From Jejubacter sp036620675 (GTDB lineage Bacteria > Pseudomonadota > Gammaproteobacteria > Enterobacterales > Enterobacteriaceae): DNA of 64,000 nucleotides. Positions 23,058 through 33,382 of the stretch are shown here, piece by piece. Every line of letters begins with the position of its first letter. The first letter of the stretch is position 1. The translations under genes and the position numbers were made by a program. The stretch is taken from assembly GCA_036620675.1 (NCBI GenBank), contig JAZHEE010000004.1, one strand, 5' to 3'. A model generated the notes under the pieces. The model had not been told where the DNA came from and did not search any database. It saw only the letters and a list, made by a program, of their open reading frames with translations.

Positions 23058-23119
23058 AAAACGCCCCGGGTTCATCATCTTCTCTCGTGCCGGGAGAGGA
23101 TGAGAATAAGGGGCGTTTT
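23058..23119. terminator. Bidirectional hairpin between obgE and pmrB
   Basis: Outer stem AAAACGCCCC (23058-23067) with GGGGCGTTTT (23110-23119) and a 42-base internal part that can fold further (CTCTC/GGAGAG). T-runs of four bases exist on both strands. It separates convergent obgE and pmrB. Confidence 0.7.
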
Positions 23120-23120
23120 G

Positions 23121-24179
23121 TTAATCGATATGAGCGGGCAGCCAGCAGCCTGCTTCCAGGCCTGAGCGATCGCGACGGTTTTCCAGGATAATTTTTCCCC
23201 GGTGAAGCTGCACGATACGCTGAATAATGCTTAACCCAAGCCCGCTACCGCCGTAGCGTTGATCGAGGCGGCGAAACGGCTCGGTAATTTTCAGTTGGTG
23301 CTCTTCATCAATGCCCGGCCCTTCGTCGATCACCGTGAGTCGCGTTCCTTCCTGCGCCTGACTCAGTCGTACCTCGATCGTTCCGCCTTCAGGCCCGTAA
23401 CGGCAGGCATTCTCCAGCAGATTGCGCAGCATCAGGCGCAGCAGTACCGCATCGCCTTCCGCCATCAGCGGCGAGGCCATCGGCCAGAGAATGCGCTGCT
23501 GGCGCTGCAGCGCCATCTCTTCAGCCTCCATGCTCAGCGGAGCGATAATATCGTTGCGCCAGTTAATGGTGGCGTAGTGGCCGCTGGCCAGCGCCTGGCC
23601 GGCTCGTGACAGCATCAGCAACTGACCAACGGTATGCATCAAACGGTCGATACGTTCAATCAGCAGGTCGGCCTTGGGCATTCCCTGCTGCTCCAGCAGT
23701 TCCAGATGCAGGCGGATGCCCGCCAGCGGCGTGCGGAGCTCATGAGCGGCGTCGGCGGTGAACAGGCGCTCCTGCTGAATGGTGCTGTCCAGGCGCGCCA
23801 GTAGCTGATTGATGGAGGTGGTGACGGCCGCGACCTCCTCCATATCGGTATACATCGGCAGCGGTGAAAGATTATCGGCTGAGCGGCTGGCGAGACTGCT
23901 GCGCAGGCGGTTCAGCGGACGGGTGATCCAGCTCACGGCCCAGAACGAAAAGAACAGGGTAAAACTCACCATTACCAGCGAAGGCACCAGCAGTGAAGCG
24001 ATGGCCTCGTGGATCTCTTTTTCCACATGCTGGTTGCGCGTCTGCGCCGACAGCGTTTCGTTAACCAGAAAGCCGATTTGCTCCTGGCTTTCGTGCCACA
24101 GCCAGATCACGCTGACCAACTGAAAGAACAGCAGAATCGCCGCCAGCATAATCATCAGACGGCGGCGCATACTATTCAC
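23121..24179 (-). CDS. pmrB: PmrB/BasS-like sensor histidine kinase
   Basis: 352 residues. Two membrane helices (about 10-28 and 62-85) flank a short periplasmic loop of about 35 residues. The loop holds two ExxE motifs, Glu30-Glu33 and Glu55-Glu58, the kind used by Salmonella PmrB to bind Fe(III). A HAMP region with LNRLRSSL follows, then the H-box FTADAAHELRTPLAGIRLHL, an N-box NLLENACRYGPEGG, and G-boxes IDEGPGID and YGGSGLGLSI. It overlaps pmrA by 4 bases. The pmr name rests on similarity and the loop motifs; a QseC-type kinase is the alternative. Confidence 0.8.
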   Translation of the reverse strand: MNSMRRRLMIMLAAILLFFQLVSVIWLWHESQEQIGFLVNETLSAQTRNQHVEKEIHEAIASLLVPSLVMVSFTLFFSFWAVSWITRPLNRLRSSLASRSADNLSPLPMYTDMEEVAAVTTSINQLLARLDSTIQQERLFTADAAHELRTPLAGIRLHLELLEQQGMPKADLLIERIDRLMHTVGQLLMLSRAGQALASGHYATINWRNDIIAPLSMEAEEMALQRQQRILWPMASPLMAEGDAVLLRLMLRNLLENACRYGPEGGTIEVRLSQAQEGTRLTVIDEGPGIDEEHQLKITEPFRRLDQRYGGSGLGLSIIQRIVQLHRGKIILENRRDRSGLEAGCWLPAHID

Positions 24180-24838
24180 TGCGCTTTCTCCAGCCGATAG
24201 CCAACGCCGCGTACTGTTTTTATCCGCTCTTTACCCAGTTTGCGGCGTAAATTATGGATATGCACTTCCAGCGTGTTTGAGCCGGGGTCATCCTGCCAGC
24301 TGTAGATATCCTGTTGAAGCGTTTCGCGGTGTACCGTTTGACCGACCCGCATAATCAGGCGGCACAGCAGGGCGAACTCTTTGGGGGTGACCTCCACCGA
24401 CTGACCACTCAATAGCACCTGCTGGGTTTGCAGATTCAGGGTAAGATCGTCCTGCTGCAGCAGATTGTCACTGTGCCCTTGCCAGCGACGAATCAGCGCC
24501 CGCACCCTGGCCTGAAGCTCAGTTAGCGCGAAGGGCTTTACCAGATAGTCGTCGGCCCCGGCATCCAGCCCCTGGACTCTGTCTTCCAGGGTGTCACGGG
24601 CGGTCAGAATCAGCACCGGATTATTGGTGCCGCGGCGTCGCCACTGGTTTAACAGCGTCGCGCCGTCTTTATCCGGCAGGCCGAGATCGAGGATAACCAG
24701 GCTGTACTCACCGCTCTGAATCAGCGCGTCCGCTTCGGCGGCGCTGGCTGCACAGTCCAGGGCGTAACCTTCGTTGCCCAGTGCCTGGGACAGCCCCTGT
24801 TGCAGCAGCAAATCATCTTCGACAATGAGGAGTTTCAT
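24176..24838 (-). CDS. pmrA: PmrA/BasR-like OmpR-family response regulator
   Basis: 220 residues. The receiver domain (1-115) has the acidic pair in VEDDLLL, phospho-acceptor Asp51 in LVILDLGLPDKDG, and the switch LTARDT and YLVKPFA. The C-terminal winged-helix domain ends with LEVHIHNLRRKLGKERIKTVRGVGYRL. The sequence is closer to PmrA/BasR than to other enteric regulators I can recall. PmrA switches on lipid A modification genes. It begins 2 bp after the dacB stop, so it is probably co-transcribed with dacB. Confidence 0.82.
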   Translation of the reverse strand: MKLLIVEDDLLLQQGLSQALGNEGYALDCAASAAEADALIQSGEYSLVILDLGLPDKDGATLLNQWRRRGTNNPVLILTARDTLEDRVQGLDAGADDYLVKPFALTELQARVRALIRRWQGHSDNLLQQDDLTLNLQTQQVLLSGQSVEVTPKEFALLCRLIMRVGQTVHRETLQQDIYSWQDDPGSNTLEVHIHNLRRKLGKERIKTVRGVGYRLEKAQ

Positions 24839-24840
24839 AA

Positions 24841-26274
24841 TTAGTTATTCCGGTAGATATCCTTATAAAGCCGCCCTTCGAAGCGGGACAAAGGAATACG
24901 ACGATTGCGGTAATCCTCCGGCGGTACGGCGTAACCGGACAGGAACTGGACAAACGCCATCTTCTGGCCGCTGGCGGTAGTAATAAAGCCTGCCAGGTTA
25001 TAGACCCCCTGCAACGAGCCGGTCTTGGCGGAAACCTTACCGTTTACTCCGGCGATATCCAGGCCGGCGCGATACTGCAGCGAACCGTCGTGACCCGCCA
25101 GCGGCAGCATAGAAATAAAGTTCAGCTCGCTGTCGTGGGCGGCAATATATTGCAACACTTTCATCATGGTGGCGGGCGCAATCAGATTATGGCGCGACAG
25201 ACCGGAGCCATCCACCAGAATCGTGTTGCCCAGATCGATATCCGCCTTCTGGCGCAGCAGCTGACGTACCGCGTCGGCGCCGGCGCGCCAGGTGCCCTGA
25301 ACCCCGAAATACTCACGACCGATGGTACGGAAAACGGTATCGGCTATCATATTATCGGACTTCTTCAACATAATACGCAGCAGATCGTGCAGTGGCGGCG
25401 AATTCACGCTGGCAATCACGGTGCCTGGCGCTTCCGGTCTGGTTTGTCGCATCAGGGAGCCGTCGTAACTGATGCCTGCGGTTTTTAGCTCGTCTTTGAT
25501 AATCGCTCCGGCATAGCCGGCACCGTCCTGAATGGCGAAGGCAAGTGGCAAGGGATCGCTGCGTTGCGACAGGCAGCCGGTCAGGGTGTAGCGGTTAAGA
25601 TCGCCAGGTACCACGTCCAGTTCGCAGTAACGGGCATCCGCCGACCCGCGGGCCAGGGTGCGAACCTGGCTGAAGACCGTCACCGGATAATAGGAGGCGA
25701 TGCGGACAAACGCCGTGTCGTTGGGCTTCGGCGCGCTATAGAGCGAGACGGAAAAGCAGTTGCGATCGATAATGGTGGCAGAGGGCGGTGCGCTAAAGCA
25801 CTGGGTCATATCGTTCCATGGCCAGCCCGGCGCTTTATCGTGGCTGGTAAAGACCGAGGTGTCGATCAGGATATTACCGCTAATCCGCCGTACGCCCTCT
25901 TTTTTTAGCGCCGTCACCATATTGCGGATGCTCTGGCGGCGCAGCGTGGGATCGCCGCTAAAGCGCGCGATCAGATCCCCCTGAAGTACGCCATCTTTCA
26001 CATCGCCGCGGCGCTCCAGCGTGGTGGTGAAGCGGTAATCCGGCCCCAGCTGTAACAGGGCCGCCAGCGCGGTAATCACCTTCTGGGTACTGGCCGGCAG
26101 CGCCATCTGCTGGCCGTGATAATCCAGGGTTGGCGTACTGGCTCCTACCTTCTGAACCTGTAGCGCCAGGTTGCTTCCTGCAGGAAGCTGTTGAATGTAT
26201 TCATCCACACTGGCAGCCTGGGCGCTCAGTGTAAAAATGCTGGTCAACCCGATTATAAAACTGGAAAATCGCAT
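24841..26274 (-). CDS. dacB: Penicillin-binding protein 4 (D-Ala-D-Ala carboxypeptidase/endopeptidase)
   Basis: 477 residues, the E. coli length. DacB trims and cleaves peptide cross-links in the periplasm. A signal peptide ends at LSAQA (residues 16-20). Active-site motifs are SxxK in PASTQKV (Ser62), SxN in KKSDNM and KTG in SAKTGSLQG. The large internal insert between the first two motifs is typical of class C low-mass PBPs. In E. coli dacB is followed by nothing on its strand, but here pmrA begins 2 bp downstream. Confidence 0.97.
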   Translation of the reverse strand: MRFSSFIIGLTSIFTLSAQAASVDEYIQQLPAGSNLALQVQKVGASTPTLDYHGQQMALPASTQKVITALAALLQLGPDYRFTTTLERRGDVKDGVLQGDLIARFSGDPTLRRQSIRNMVTALKKEGVRRISGNILIDTSVFTSHDKAPGWPWNDMTQCFSAPPSATIIDRNCFSVSLYSAPKPNDTAFVRIASYYPVTVFSQVRTLARGSADARYCELDVVPGDLNRYTLTGCLSQRSDPLPLAFAIQDGAGYAGAIIKDELKTAGISYDGSLMRQTRPEAPGTVIASVNSPPLHDLLRIMLKKSDNMIADTVFRTIGREYFGVQGTWRAGADAVRQLLRQKADIDLGNTILVDGSGLSRHNLIAPATMMKVLQYIAAHDSELNFISMLPLAGHDGSLQYRAGLDIAGVNGKVSAKTGSLQGVYNLAGFITTASGQKMAFVQFLSGYAVPPEDYRNRRIPLSRFEGRLYKDIYRNN

Positions 26275-26396
26275 AAATCTCGCGGTTACGGCCTGGAAAC
26301 GTGCCCGTCATACTACGGTGCATTGCACCGCAAAGTAAACGATGACCCCCGGGGAACTTCCGGGTAAAATGGGTATCAAATAGAAAAATTATCACT

Positions 26397-26431
26397 GACC
26401 CGGGGTTTTCCCCCGGGTCGGTTTTCTTTTG
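26397..26431 (+). terminator. GraL-like leader terminator upstream of greA
   Basis: A perfect 9-bp stem GACCCGGGG (26397-26405) with CCCCGGGTC (26411-26419), followed by GGTTTTCTTTTG, lies about 100 bp before the greA start and in the same direction. In E. coli most greA transcripts stop at a leader terminator to give the small RNA GraL; this structure sits in the same place. Confidence 0.7.
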
Positions 26432-26526
26432 TTTCTTTCCCGGCTAAAAAGTGGGATTTCCGGGCAGACGTTAGCGCCGACTGCGGTGTGTCGATCCCAA
26501 CAGGACAGTTTTAAGAGGTATAAGAA

Positions 26527-27003
26527 ATGCAACCTATTCCGATGACTTTACGTGGTGCAGAAAAACTTCGCGAAGAGCTGGATCACCTGAAATCCGTCCG
26601 CCGCCCTGAGATTATTGCGGCGATTGCAGAAGCGCGTGAGCATGGCGATCTGAAAGAGAACGCGGAATACCACGCGGCTCGCGAACAGCAGGGGTTCTGT
26701 GAAGGGCGCATTAAGGATATTGAAGGCAAGCTCTCTAACGCTCAGATTATCGACGTGACGAAAATGCCGAATAACGGTCGCGTTATCTTCGGCGCCACGG
26801 TCACCATTCTCAATCTTGATAGTGACGAAGAGCAGTGCTACCGCATAGTGGGCGATGATGAGGCTGACATTAAGCTGAATCTTATCTCCGTCAACTCTCC
26901 GATCGCTCGTGGACTGGTAGGTAAAGAAGTGGATGATGTGGTGGTGATTAAAACACCCGGCGGCGAAGTTGAGTATGAAATCGTTAAGGTCGAATACCTT
27001 TGA
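26527..27003 (+). CDS. greA: Transcription elongation factor GreA
   Basis: 158 residues, as in E. coli. GreA enters the RNA polymerase secondary channel and stimulates cleavage of backtracked RNA. The coiled-coil tip has [15 protein letters not shown] with the essential acidic residues, and the C-terminal FKBP-like domain includes [18 protein letters not shown]. It has its own leader terminator upstream and a terminator downstream. Confidence 0.98.
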   Translation: MQPIPMTLRGAEKLREELDHLKSVRRPEIIAAIAEAREHGDLKENAEYHAAREQQGFCEGRIKDIEGKLSNAQIIDVTKMPNNGRVIFGATVTILNLDSDEEQCYRIVGDDEADIKLNLISVNSPIARGLVGKEVDDVVVIKTPGGEVEYEIVKVEYL

Positions 27004-27048
27004 TTTCTGCTACGCTTGAGTAAGCGATGTCAGATTGTAAAGATAAGA

Positions 27049-27072
27049 AAAAGGCCGCATTGCGGCCTTTTA
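27049..27072 (+). terminator. Terminator of greA
   Basis: Stem AAGGCCGCA (27051-27059) with TGCGGCCTT (27061-27069), followed by TTT and preceded by AAAA. It lies 45 bp after the greA stop. Confidence 0.85.
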
Positions 27073-27161
27073 ACAACTGAGGGGGCGTGGCATTTTGCAC
27101 ACACTCCGGCAAGAAATCGCCGTTTCTGGCAGTTCACAGCAGCCCGAAACTGAGAGGATTC

Positions 27162-27455
27162 TTAGCGAGGAAGAGAAATTTTGCGCTCTTCAGAGGGACG
27201 ATACAGCACAAGGGTTTTACCGATGACCTGGATATTGCAGGCGCCGGTCTCCCGCACGATAGCATCCACAATCAGGGCCCGGGTATCGCGATCTTCTGCG
27301 GCAATCTTCACCTTGATTAACTCATGATGCGCCAGCGCTTGTTCAATCTCGGCCAGTACCCCCTCGGTCAAACCATTACCGCCAAGCTGGACGACAGGCT
27401 TAAGCGGATGTGCCAGACCTTTCAGGTGCTGTTTTTGTTTAGTACTCAGATTCAT
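27162..27455 (-). CDS. yhbY: CRM-domain ribosome assembly RNA-binding protein YhbY
   Basis: 97 residues. YhbY is a small CRM-fold protein associated with pre-50S particles. Typical features are the start MNLSTKQKQHLKGLAHPLKP, the GxxG-like GGNGLTEGV and the end VLYRPSEERKISLPR. It diverges from rlmE, an enzyme acting on the same subunit. Confidence 0.96.
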   Translation of the reverse strand: MNLSTKQKQHLKGLAHPLKPVVQLGGNGLTEGVLAEIEQALAHHELIKVKIAAEDRDTRALIVDAIVRETGACNIQVIGKTLVLYRPSEERKISLPR

Positions 27456-27581
27456 CGTGTTTTTTACTTACATTGGGATTGAAAACGGGCCATTCTACCG
27501 CCATCTCCCATTGAGAGTATAGCTAAGCTAACGCAGTTTTTTTGAGCAGCGGCTTTACGATGAACCCGGATGGAATGCGAA

Positions 27582-28211
27582 ATGACAGGTAAAAAGCGTT
27601 CTGCCAGCTCCAGCCGCTGGCTTCAGGAACACTTTAGCGATAAATATGTTCAACAGGCACAGAAAAAGGGGTTACGCTCCCGAGCCTGGTTTAAACTTGA
27701 TGAAATACAGCAAAGTGACAAACTTTTTAAGCCGGGAATGACCGTGGTCGATCTTGGCGCCGCCCCCGGAGGCTGGTCGCAATATGTTGTGACTCAGATC
27801 GGGGGCAAGGGCCGCATCATCGCTTGCGATCTTTTACCTATGGATCCTATCGTTGGTGTGGACTTTCTCCAGGGCGACTTTCGTGATGAATTAGTCGTGA
27901 ATGCGCTAATGGAGCGTGTGGGCGATAGTCAGGTTCAGGTTGTCATGTCAGATATGGCGCCAAACATGAGCGGGACTCCGGCAGTTGATATTCCCCGCGC
28001 CATGTATTTGGTCGAACTGGCGCTCGAAATGTGTCGTGATGTGCTGGCACCGGGCGGAAGTTTTGTAGTGAAAGTTTTTCAGGGCGAAGGTTTCGATGAG
28101 TACCTGCGGGAAATTCGCTCCCTGTTTACGAAAGTGAAAGTTCGTAAACCGGACTCTTCTCGTGCCCGTTCACGCGAAGTGTACATTGTAGCGACCGGGC
28201 GTAAACTATAG
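27582..28211 (+). CDS. rlmE: 23S rRNA 2'-O-ribose U2552 methyltransferase
   Basis: 209 residues, the E. coli length. RlmE methylates U2552 in the A-loop late in 50S assembly. The SAM-binding [14 protein letters not shown] is intact, as is the catalytic set Lys38 (AWFKLDEIQ), Asp in [10 protein letters not shown] and Lys in [10 protein letters not shown]. The start at 27582 matches E. coli. ftsH follows 56 bp later in the same operon. Confidence 0.97.
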   Translation: MTGKKRSASSSRWLQEHFSDKYVQQAQKKGLRSRAWFKLDEIQQSDKLFKPGMTVVDLGAAPGGWSQYVVTQIGGKGRIIACDLLPMDPIVGVDFLQGDFRDELVVNALMERVGDSQVQVVMSDMAPNMSGTPAVDIPRAMYLVELALEMCRDVLAPGGSFVVKVFQGEGFDEYLREIRSLFTKVKVRKPDSSRARSREVYIVATGRKL

Positions 28212-28267
28212 TACCCTGACGCTGTTTGTTAACGCAGTTGTAATATGAGGTTAATCCCTTGAGTGAC

Positions 28268-30202
28268 ATGGCGAAAAACCTAATACTCTGGCTGGTCATC
28301 GCAGTCGTGCTGATGTCAGTATTCCAGAGCTTTGGGCCCAGCGAGTCAAATGGCCGTAGGGTGGACTACTCTACCTTCCTGCAAGAGGTCAATCAGGACC
28401 AGGTTCGCGAAGCGCGTATCAACGGACGTGAGATCAACGTTACCAAGAAAGATAGTAACCGATACACGACTTATATCCCCATCAACGATCCCAAACTGCT
28501 CGACAGCCTGGTAACCAAGAATGTAAAAGTGGTTGGTGAACCGCCGGAAGAGCCGAGCCTGCTGGCTTCCATCTTTATTTCCTGGTTCCCGATGCTGCTG
28601 CTTATCGGGGTTTGGATCTTCTTTATGCGCCAGATGCAGGGCGGCGGCGGTAAAGGCGCCATGTCATTCGGTAAGAGTAAGGCGCGGATGTTGACCGAAG
28701 ACCAAATCAAAACCACCTTTGCCGACGTTGCGGGCTGCGACGAGGCTAAAGAAGAGGTGGGGGAGCTGGTTGAGTATCTGCGCGAGCCAAGCCGTTTTCA
28801 GAAACTGGGCGGTAAAATTCCTAAAGGCGTGCTGATGGTGGGCCCGCCGGGAACCGGTAAAACTCTGCTGGCGAAAGCGATCGCCGGCGAAGCGAAGGTG
28901 CCGTTCTTTACTATTTCGGGTTCCGACTTCGTCGAAATGTTCGTCGGTGTGGGTGCGTCTCGTGTACGTGACATGTTCGAACAGGCGAAGAAAGCGGCAC
29001 CCTGCATTATCTTTATCGATGAGATCGATGCCGTGGGCCGCCAGCGTGGCGCTGGCCTTGGCGGTGGTCATGATGAGCGCGAGCAGACCCTGAACCAGAT
29101 GCTGGTTGAGATGGACGGCTTCGAAGGTAATGAAGGTATCATCGTTATCGCTGCGACTAACCGCCCGGACGTTCTGGATCCGGCGTTGCTGCGTCCTGGT
29201 CGTTTCGATCGCCAGGTTGTTGTGGGGCTGCCGGATGTGCGCGGTCGTGAACAGATCCTGAAGGTGCATATGCGCCGCGTGCCGCTGGCGACCGATATCG
29301 ATGCGGCGATTATCGCTCGCGGTACTCCGGGCTTCTCCGGTGCCGATCTGGCTAACCTCGTCAACGAAGCGGCGTTGTTCGCCGCTCGCGGTAACAAACG
29401 CGTGGTGTCAATGGTGGAATTTGAGAAGGCGAAGGATAAGATCATGATGGGTGCGGAACGTCGCTCCATGGTGATGACCGAAGCCCAGAAGGAGTCCACG
29501 GCATATCATGAAGCAGGCCATGCCATTATTGGCCGCCTGGTACCGGAACACGATCCGGTTCACAAAGTGACGATTATTCCACGCGGTCGCGCACTGGGGG
29601 TGACCTTCTTCCTGCCGGAAGGTGATGCCATCAGCGCCAGCCGTCAGAAACTGGAAAGCCAGATCTCCACGCTCTACGGCGGCCGTCTGGCGGAAGAGAT
29701 TATCTACGGGCCGGAGCATGTCTCTACCGGCGCCTCCAACGACATTAAAGTTGCCACCAATCTGGCGCGCAACATGGTTACCCAGTGGGGCTTTTCCGAG
29801 AAGCTGGGGCCACTGCTGTATGCGGAAGAGGAAGGCGAAGTCTTCCTGGGCCGTAGCGTCGCGAAAGCGAAGCATATGTCGGATGAGACAGCACGTATTA
29901 TCGACCAGGAAGTGAAGGCGATGATTGAGCGCAACTACAACCGCGCTCGCCAGATTCTGAACGATAATATGGATATTCTTCATGCGATGAAAGACGCGCT
30001 AATGAAGTACGAAACCATTGATGCTCCGCAGATAGACGATCTGATGGCGCGTCGGGAAGTTCGTCCGCCAGCGGGCTGGGAAGATCCTAACGCAGGCGAT
30101 TCCGGCAGCAGCACCGGCAGCAATGGTACACCGCGTCCGACTGACGAGCCGCGTGGCCCGACGCCGGGCAACACCGTGTCAGAGCAGACCGGCGACAAAT
30201 AA
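28268..30202 (+). CDS. ftsH: ATP-dependent zinc metalloprotease FtsH
   Basis: 644 residues from the ATG at 28268. FtsH is an inner-membrane AAA+ protease that degrades LpxC, RpoH and faulty membrane proteins. Two helices (about 5-24 and 99-120) bracket a periplasmic domain; the AAA module has Walker A GPPGTGKT and Walker B IIFIDEID, the second region of homology [17 protein letters not shown], and the zinc site HEAGH. An in-frame TTG at 28259 has the better-spaced AGG and would give 647 residues, as in older E. coli annotation. The last 35 residues are low-complexity and poorly conserved. Confidence 0.97.
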   Translation: MAKNLILWLVIAVVLMSVFQSFGPSESNGRRVDYSTFLQEVNQDQVREARINGREINVTKKDSNRYTTYIPINDPKLLDSLVTKNVKVVGEPPEEPSLLASIFISWFPMLLLIGVWIFFMRQMQGGGGKGAMSFGKSKARMLTEDQIKTTFADVAGCDEAKEEVGELVEYLREPSRFQKLGGKIPKGVLMVGPPGTGKTLLAKAIAGEAKVPFFTISGSDFVEMFVGVGASRVRDMFEQAKKAAPCIIFIDEIDAVGRQRGAGLGGGHDEREQTLNQMLVEMDGFEGNEGIIVIAATNRPDVLDPALLRPGRFDRQVVVGLPDVRGREQILKVHMRRVPLATDIDAAIIARGTPGFSGADLANLVNEAALFAARGNKRVVSMVEFEKAKDKIMMGAERRSMVMTEAQKESTAYHEAGHAIIGRLVPEHDPVHKVTIIPRGRALGVTFFLPEGDAISASRQKLESQISTLYGGRLAEEIIYGPEHVSTGASNDIKVATNLARNMVTQWGFSEKLGPLLYAEEEGEVFLGRSVAKAKHMSDETARIIDQEVKAMIERNYNRARQILNDNMDILHAMKDALMKYETIDAPQIDDLMARREVRPPAGWEDPNAGDSGSSTGSNGTPRPTDEPRGPTPGNTVSEQTGDK

Positions 30203-30225
30203 GCGCTGCCTCCTGTCGTAATAAT

Positions 30226-30254
30226 AAACCCCGGCCAAGACCGGGGTTTTGTTT
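30226..30254 (+). terminator. Terminator of ftsH
   Basis: Stem AAACCCCGG (30226-30234) with CCGGGGTTT (30241-30249), followed by TGTTTTT. folP begins 33 bp further on, so this may be partial. Confidence 0.85.
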
Positions 30255-30286
30255 TTCTGTCACTGTAGCAATAACAAGGAAAACCA

Positions 30287-31135
30287 ATGAAACTCTTCGC
30301 CCATGGCTCCTCGCTGGATCTGTCGCACCCTCACGTGATGGGGATCCTCAATGTCACGCCGGACTCTTTTTCCGACGGTGGACGCCATAACACTCTTACC
30401 GATGCGGTCAGACACGCCAACGAGATGATCAATGCCGGCGCGACCATCATCGATATTGGTGGCGAGTCCACGCGACCCGGCGCCGATGAGGTCAGCGTTG
30501 ACGAAGAGCTTTCAAGGGTAGTGCCGGTGATTGAAGCGTTATCTCAGCGCTTTGAGGTATGGATTTCGGTAGATACCTCCAAGCCGGAAGTCATTCTGGA
30601 GAGCGCGCGCGCCGGCGCCCACATCATTAACGACATCCGTTCCCTGAGCGAGCCGGGCGCGGCTTCGGCGGCGGCGCAAACGGGTTTGCCGGTCTGCCTG
30701 ATGCATATGCAGGGGGAGCCGCGCACCATGCAACAGGCGCCACATTACGACGATGTTTTCCGGGATGTGGAACGATACTTCAGCGAACAAATCGCGCGTT
30801 GCGAAGCGGCGGGAATCGGAAAAGAGAAATTGTTGCTCGACCCGGGCTTTGGTTTCGGTAAGAATTTAAAACATAACTATCAGCTTCTGGCCAGACTTTC
30901 TGAGTTTCATCGCTTTGGTCTGCCATTACTGGTCGGAATGTCGCGTAAGTCTATGATTGGGCAACTGTTGAACGTTGGCCCTGACCAGCGTCTGAGCGGG
31001 AGCCTGGCCTGCGCCGTTATTGCGGCGATGCAGGGCGCGCAGATTATTCGCGTCCACGATGTTAAAGAGACCGTGGAGGCGCTGCGGGTGGCGGAAGCGA
31101 CGCTTTCAGCAAAGGAAAAAAGCTACTATGAGTAA
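30287..31135 (+). CDS. folP: Dihydropteroate synthase
   Basis: 282 residues. FolP joins p-aminobenzoate to dihydropterin pyrophosphate in folate synthesis and is the sulfonamide target. Signatures are [14 protein letters not shown] and [19 protein letters not shown]; later [15 protein letters not shown] and [11 protein letters not shown]. It overlaps glmM by 8 bases (the ATG of glmM lies inside the folP end), implying coupling. Confidence 0.98.
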   Translation: MKLFAHGSSLDLSHPHVMGILNVTPDSFSDGGRHNTLTDAVRHANEMINAGATIIDIGGESTRPGADEVSVDEELSRVVPVIEALSQRFEVWISVDTSKPEVILESARAGAHIINDIRSLSEPGAASAAAQTGLPVCLMHMQGEPRTMQQAPHYDDVFRDVERYFSEQIARCEAAGIGKEKLLLDPGFGFGKNLKHNYQLLARLSEFHRFGLPLLVGMSRKSMIGQLLNVGPDQRLSGSLACAVIAAMQGAQIIRVHDVKETVEALRVAEATLSAKEKSYYE

Positions 31136-32465
31136 CCGTAAATATTTTGGTACCGATGGTGTTCGTGGCCGGGTGGGCGATAGTCCCATTACACCAGACT
31201 TTGTCTTAAAGCTGGGCTGGGCCGCAGGCAAGGTTTTGGCGCGTCACGGTTCCCGCCAGGTCATCATCGGTAAGGACACTCGTATTTCGGGCTATATGCT
31301 GGAGTCCGCGCTGGAAGCGGGACTGGCGGCTGCAGGGCTTTCCGCCGCGTTCACCGGGCCGATGCCTACGCCGGCGGTAGCCTATCTGACCCGGACATTC
31401 CGCGCCGAGGCGGGTATCGTCATCTCCGCTTCCCACAACCCTTATTACGATAACGGGATTAAGTTCTTCTCGATCGATGGCACTAAACTGCCGGATGATG
31501 TGGAAGAGGCTATTGAGGCCGAGCTGGAAAAAGAGATCTGCTGTGTCGATTCCGCCGACCTCGGTAAGGCCAGCCGTATTGTCGATGCGGCAGGGCGCTA
31601 TATCGAATTCTGTAAGGCGAACTTCCCCAACGCGTTGAGCCTTAACGGCCTGAAGATAGTGGTGGATTGCGCTAACGGAGCGACCTATCACATTGCGCCT
31701 AACGTGCTGCGCGAACTGGGCGCGGAAGTGATCGCCGTCGGCTGCGAGCCTAATGGCGTGAACATTAACGATAAGTGCGGCGCCACCGACGTGGCGATGC
31801 TGCAGGCGCGGGTGGTGACGGAACATGCCGATCTCGGGATCGCGTTAGACGGCGATGGCGATCGCATCATCATGGTCGATCACGAAGGTAATAAAGTCGA
31901 TGGCGACCAGATCCTCTATATCATCGCCCGGGAAGCTCTGCGTCAGGGCCGCCTGAACGGCGGAGCAGTAGGGACGCTGATGAGCAACATGGGGCTGGAA
32001 CTGGCGTTGAAAGAGCTCGGTATCCCCTTCGAACGCGCCAAAGTAGGCGACCGTTACGTGCTGGAAAAAATGCAGGAGAAAGGTTGGCGTATTGGTGCCG
32101 AAAACTCCGGCCACGTTATTCTGCTCGATCAGACCACAACCGGCGACGGCATTGTGGCTGGCCTGCAGGTACTGACGGCCGTGGTGAATAACCGCATGAG
32201 CCTTCAGGATCTGTGCCGCGGTATGAAGCTGTTCCCACAGGTGCTGGTCAACGTACGCTATACCGCTGGCAGCAGCGATCCGCTGCAGAATGACGAAGTG
32301 CGGCAGGTGACTGCCGACGTGGAACGCGAACTGGCCGGCCGCGGCCGCGTGCTGTTGCGTAAGTCTGGAACCGAGCCGCTGATCCGCGTGATGGTGGAAG
32401 GGGAAGATGAAGCTCAGGTGACCGCTATGGCTAATCGTATCGCCGACGCGGTGAAAAAGGGGTAA
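31128..32465 (+). CDS. glmM: Phosphoglucosamine mutase
   Basis: 445 residues, the E. coli length. GlmM converts glucosamine-6-phosphate to glucosamine-1-phosphate for UDP-GlcNAc and hence peptidoglycan and LPS. The phosphorylated Ser102 is in [13 protein letters not shown], the metal loop is DGDGDR and the C-terminal phosphate loop [15 protein letters not shown]. RapZ, which tunes the preceding enzyme GlmS, is also in this window. Confidence 0.98.
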   Translation: MSNRKYFGTDGVRGRVGDSPITPDFVLKLGWAAGKVLARHGSRQVIIGKDTRISGYMLESALEAGLAAAGLSAAFTGPMPTPAVAYLTRTFRAEAGIVISASHNPYYDNGIKFFSIDGTKLPDDVEEAIEAELEKEICCVDSADLGKASRIVDAAGRYIEFCKANFPNALSLNGLKIVVDCANGATYHIAPNVLRELGAEVIAVGCEPNGVNINDKCGATDVAMLQARVVTEHADLGIALDGDGDRIIMVDHEGNKVDGDQILYIIAREALRQGRLNGGAVGTLMSNMGLELALKELGIPFERAKVGDRYVLEKMQEKGWRIGAENSGHVILLDQTTTGDGIVAGLQVLTAVVNNRMSLQDLCRGMKLFPQVLVNVRYTAGSSDPLQNDEVRQVTADVERELAGRGRVLLRKSGTEPLIRVMVEGEDEAQVTAMANRIADAVKKG

Positions 32466-32474
32466 TTCCTGACG

Positions 32475-32500
32475 AAAAAGCCCCAGGAGGGGCTTTTTCG
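32475..32500 (+). terminator. Terminator of glmM
   Basis: Stem AAAAAGCCCC (32475-32484) with GGGGCTTTTT (32489-32498), 9 bp after the glmM stop. A clear bidirectional-looking terminator before secG. Confidence 0.9.
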
Positions 32501-32684
32501 TTACGGGGGGCGGGCGATTGCTGATTTTTTCCGCACATAACATTAAGTTGAGAAATTGCCCTTGCGTGCGGCACAGGCTTTAGATAGTATTCAGACCCGC
32601 TTCAGTGGGGAACGTTAATAGCGTCTCACTATTACTTGGTTTGAAGCAAAGGTACGCGGTAATCCCGCAAGGAACAGGTCGATT

Positions 32685-33014
32685 ATGTACGAAGCTCTTT
32701 TAGTCATTTTCCTTATTGTGGCAGTGGCGCTGATCGCCATGATCATGCTGCAGCAGGGTAAAGGTGCTGATATGGGAGCCTCCTTCGGCGCAGGCTCTTC
32801 CGCCACGCTGTTCGGTTCGAACGGTTCCGGGAACTTTATGACCCGCGTAACGGCCGTGCTGGCGACGCTGTTTTTTATCATCAGCCTCGTGCTGGGTAAC
32901 CTGAACAGCAACAAAACCAGTAAAGGAAGCGAATGGGAAAACCTGACTCAGCCGAAAACTGAGCAGACTCAACCGGCGGCACCGGCTAAGCCGTCCAGCG
33001 ATATCCCGAACTAA
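32685..33014 (+). CDS. secG: Preprotein translocase subunit SecG
   Basis: 109 residues with two membrane helices (about 1-20 and 54-75). SecG stimulates SecYEG-SecA protein export. The conserved segment LIAMIMLQQGKGADMGASFG and the mid part GSGNFMTRVTAVLATLFF are present, with a proline/alanine-rich tail. A leucine tRNA gene follows 45 bp after the stop, as in E. coli. Confidence 0.97.
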   Translation: MYEALLVIFLIVAVALIAMIMLQQGKGADMGASFGAGSSATLFGSNGSGNFMTRVTAVLATLFFIISLVLGNLNSNKTSKGSEWENLTQPKTEQTQPAAPAKPSSDIPN

Positions 33015-33059
33015 TCAGCCAGCATCGGGTGCGGTTAATGCGAGAGCCGCACTTTACGT

Positions 33060-33146
33060 GCCGAGGTGGTGGAATTGGTAGACACGCTACCTTGAGGTGG
33101 TAGTGCCCAATAGGGCTTACGGGTTCAAGTCCCGTCCTCGGTACCA
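33060..33146 (+). tRNA. leuU: tRNA-Leu (anticodon GAG)
   Basis: 87 nt, class II. Acceptor GCCGAGG (33060-33066) pairs with CCTCGGT (33136-33142), then ACCA with an encoded CCA. The anticodon stem is CTACC/GGTAG with loop TTGAGGT, giving GAG at 33094-33096. A long variable arm (GTGCCCAATAGGGCT region) and T-arm GGGTTCAAGTCCC are present. Position after secG matches E. coli leuU. Confidence 0.97.
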
Positions 33147-33203
33147 AATCCTGTGAAACTTGCTTTTTTAGCAGTTCAGGCGTATCATCGCAACGTTTTC
33201 TGA

Positions 33204-33280
<77 letters not shown>

Positions 33281-33382
33281 CTTTCCCTGAGAGTTCTTTT
33301 TCAAATATACTGTGAAGAGCATCGCCTTCGCGAAGAATTTTGAAAAAAATTCTCCTGGAAGGTATACAGGGTTCAGTTATAT

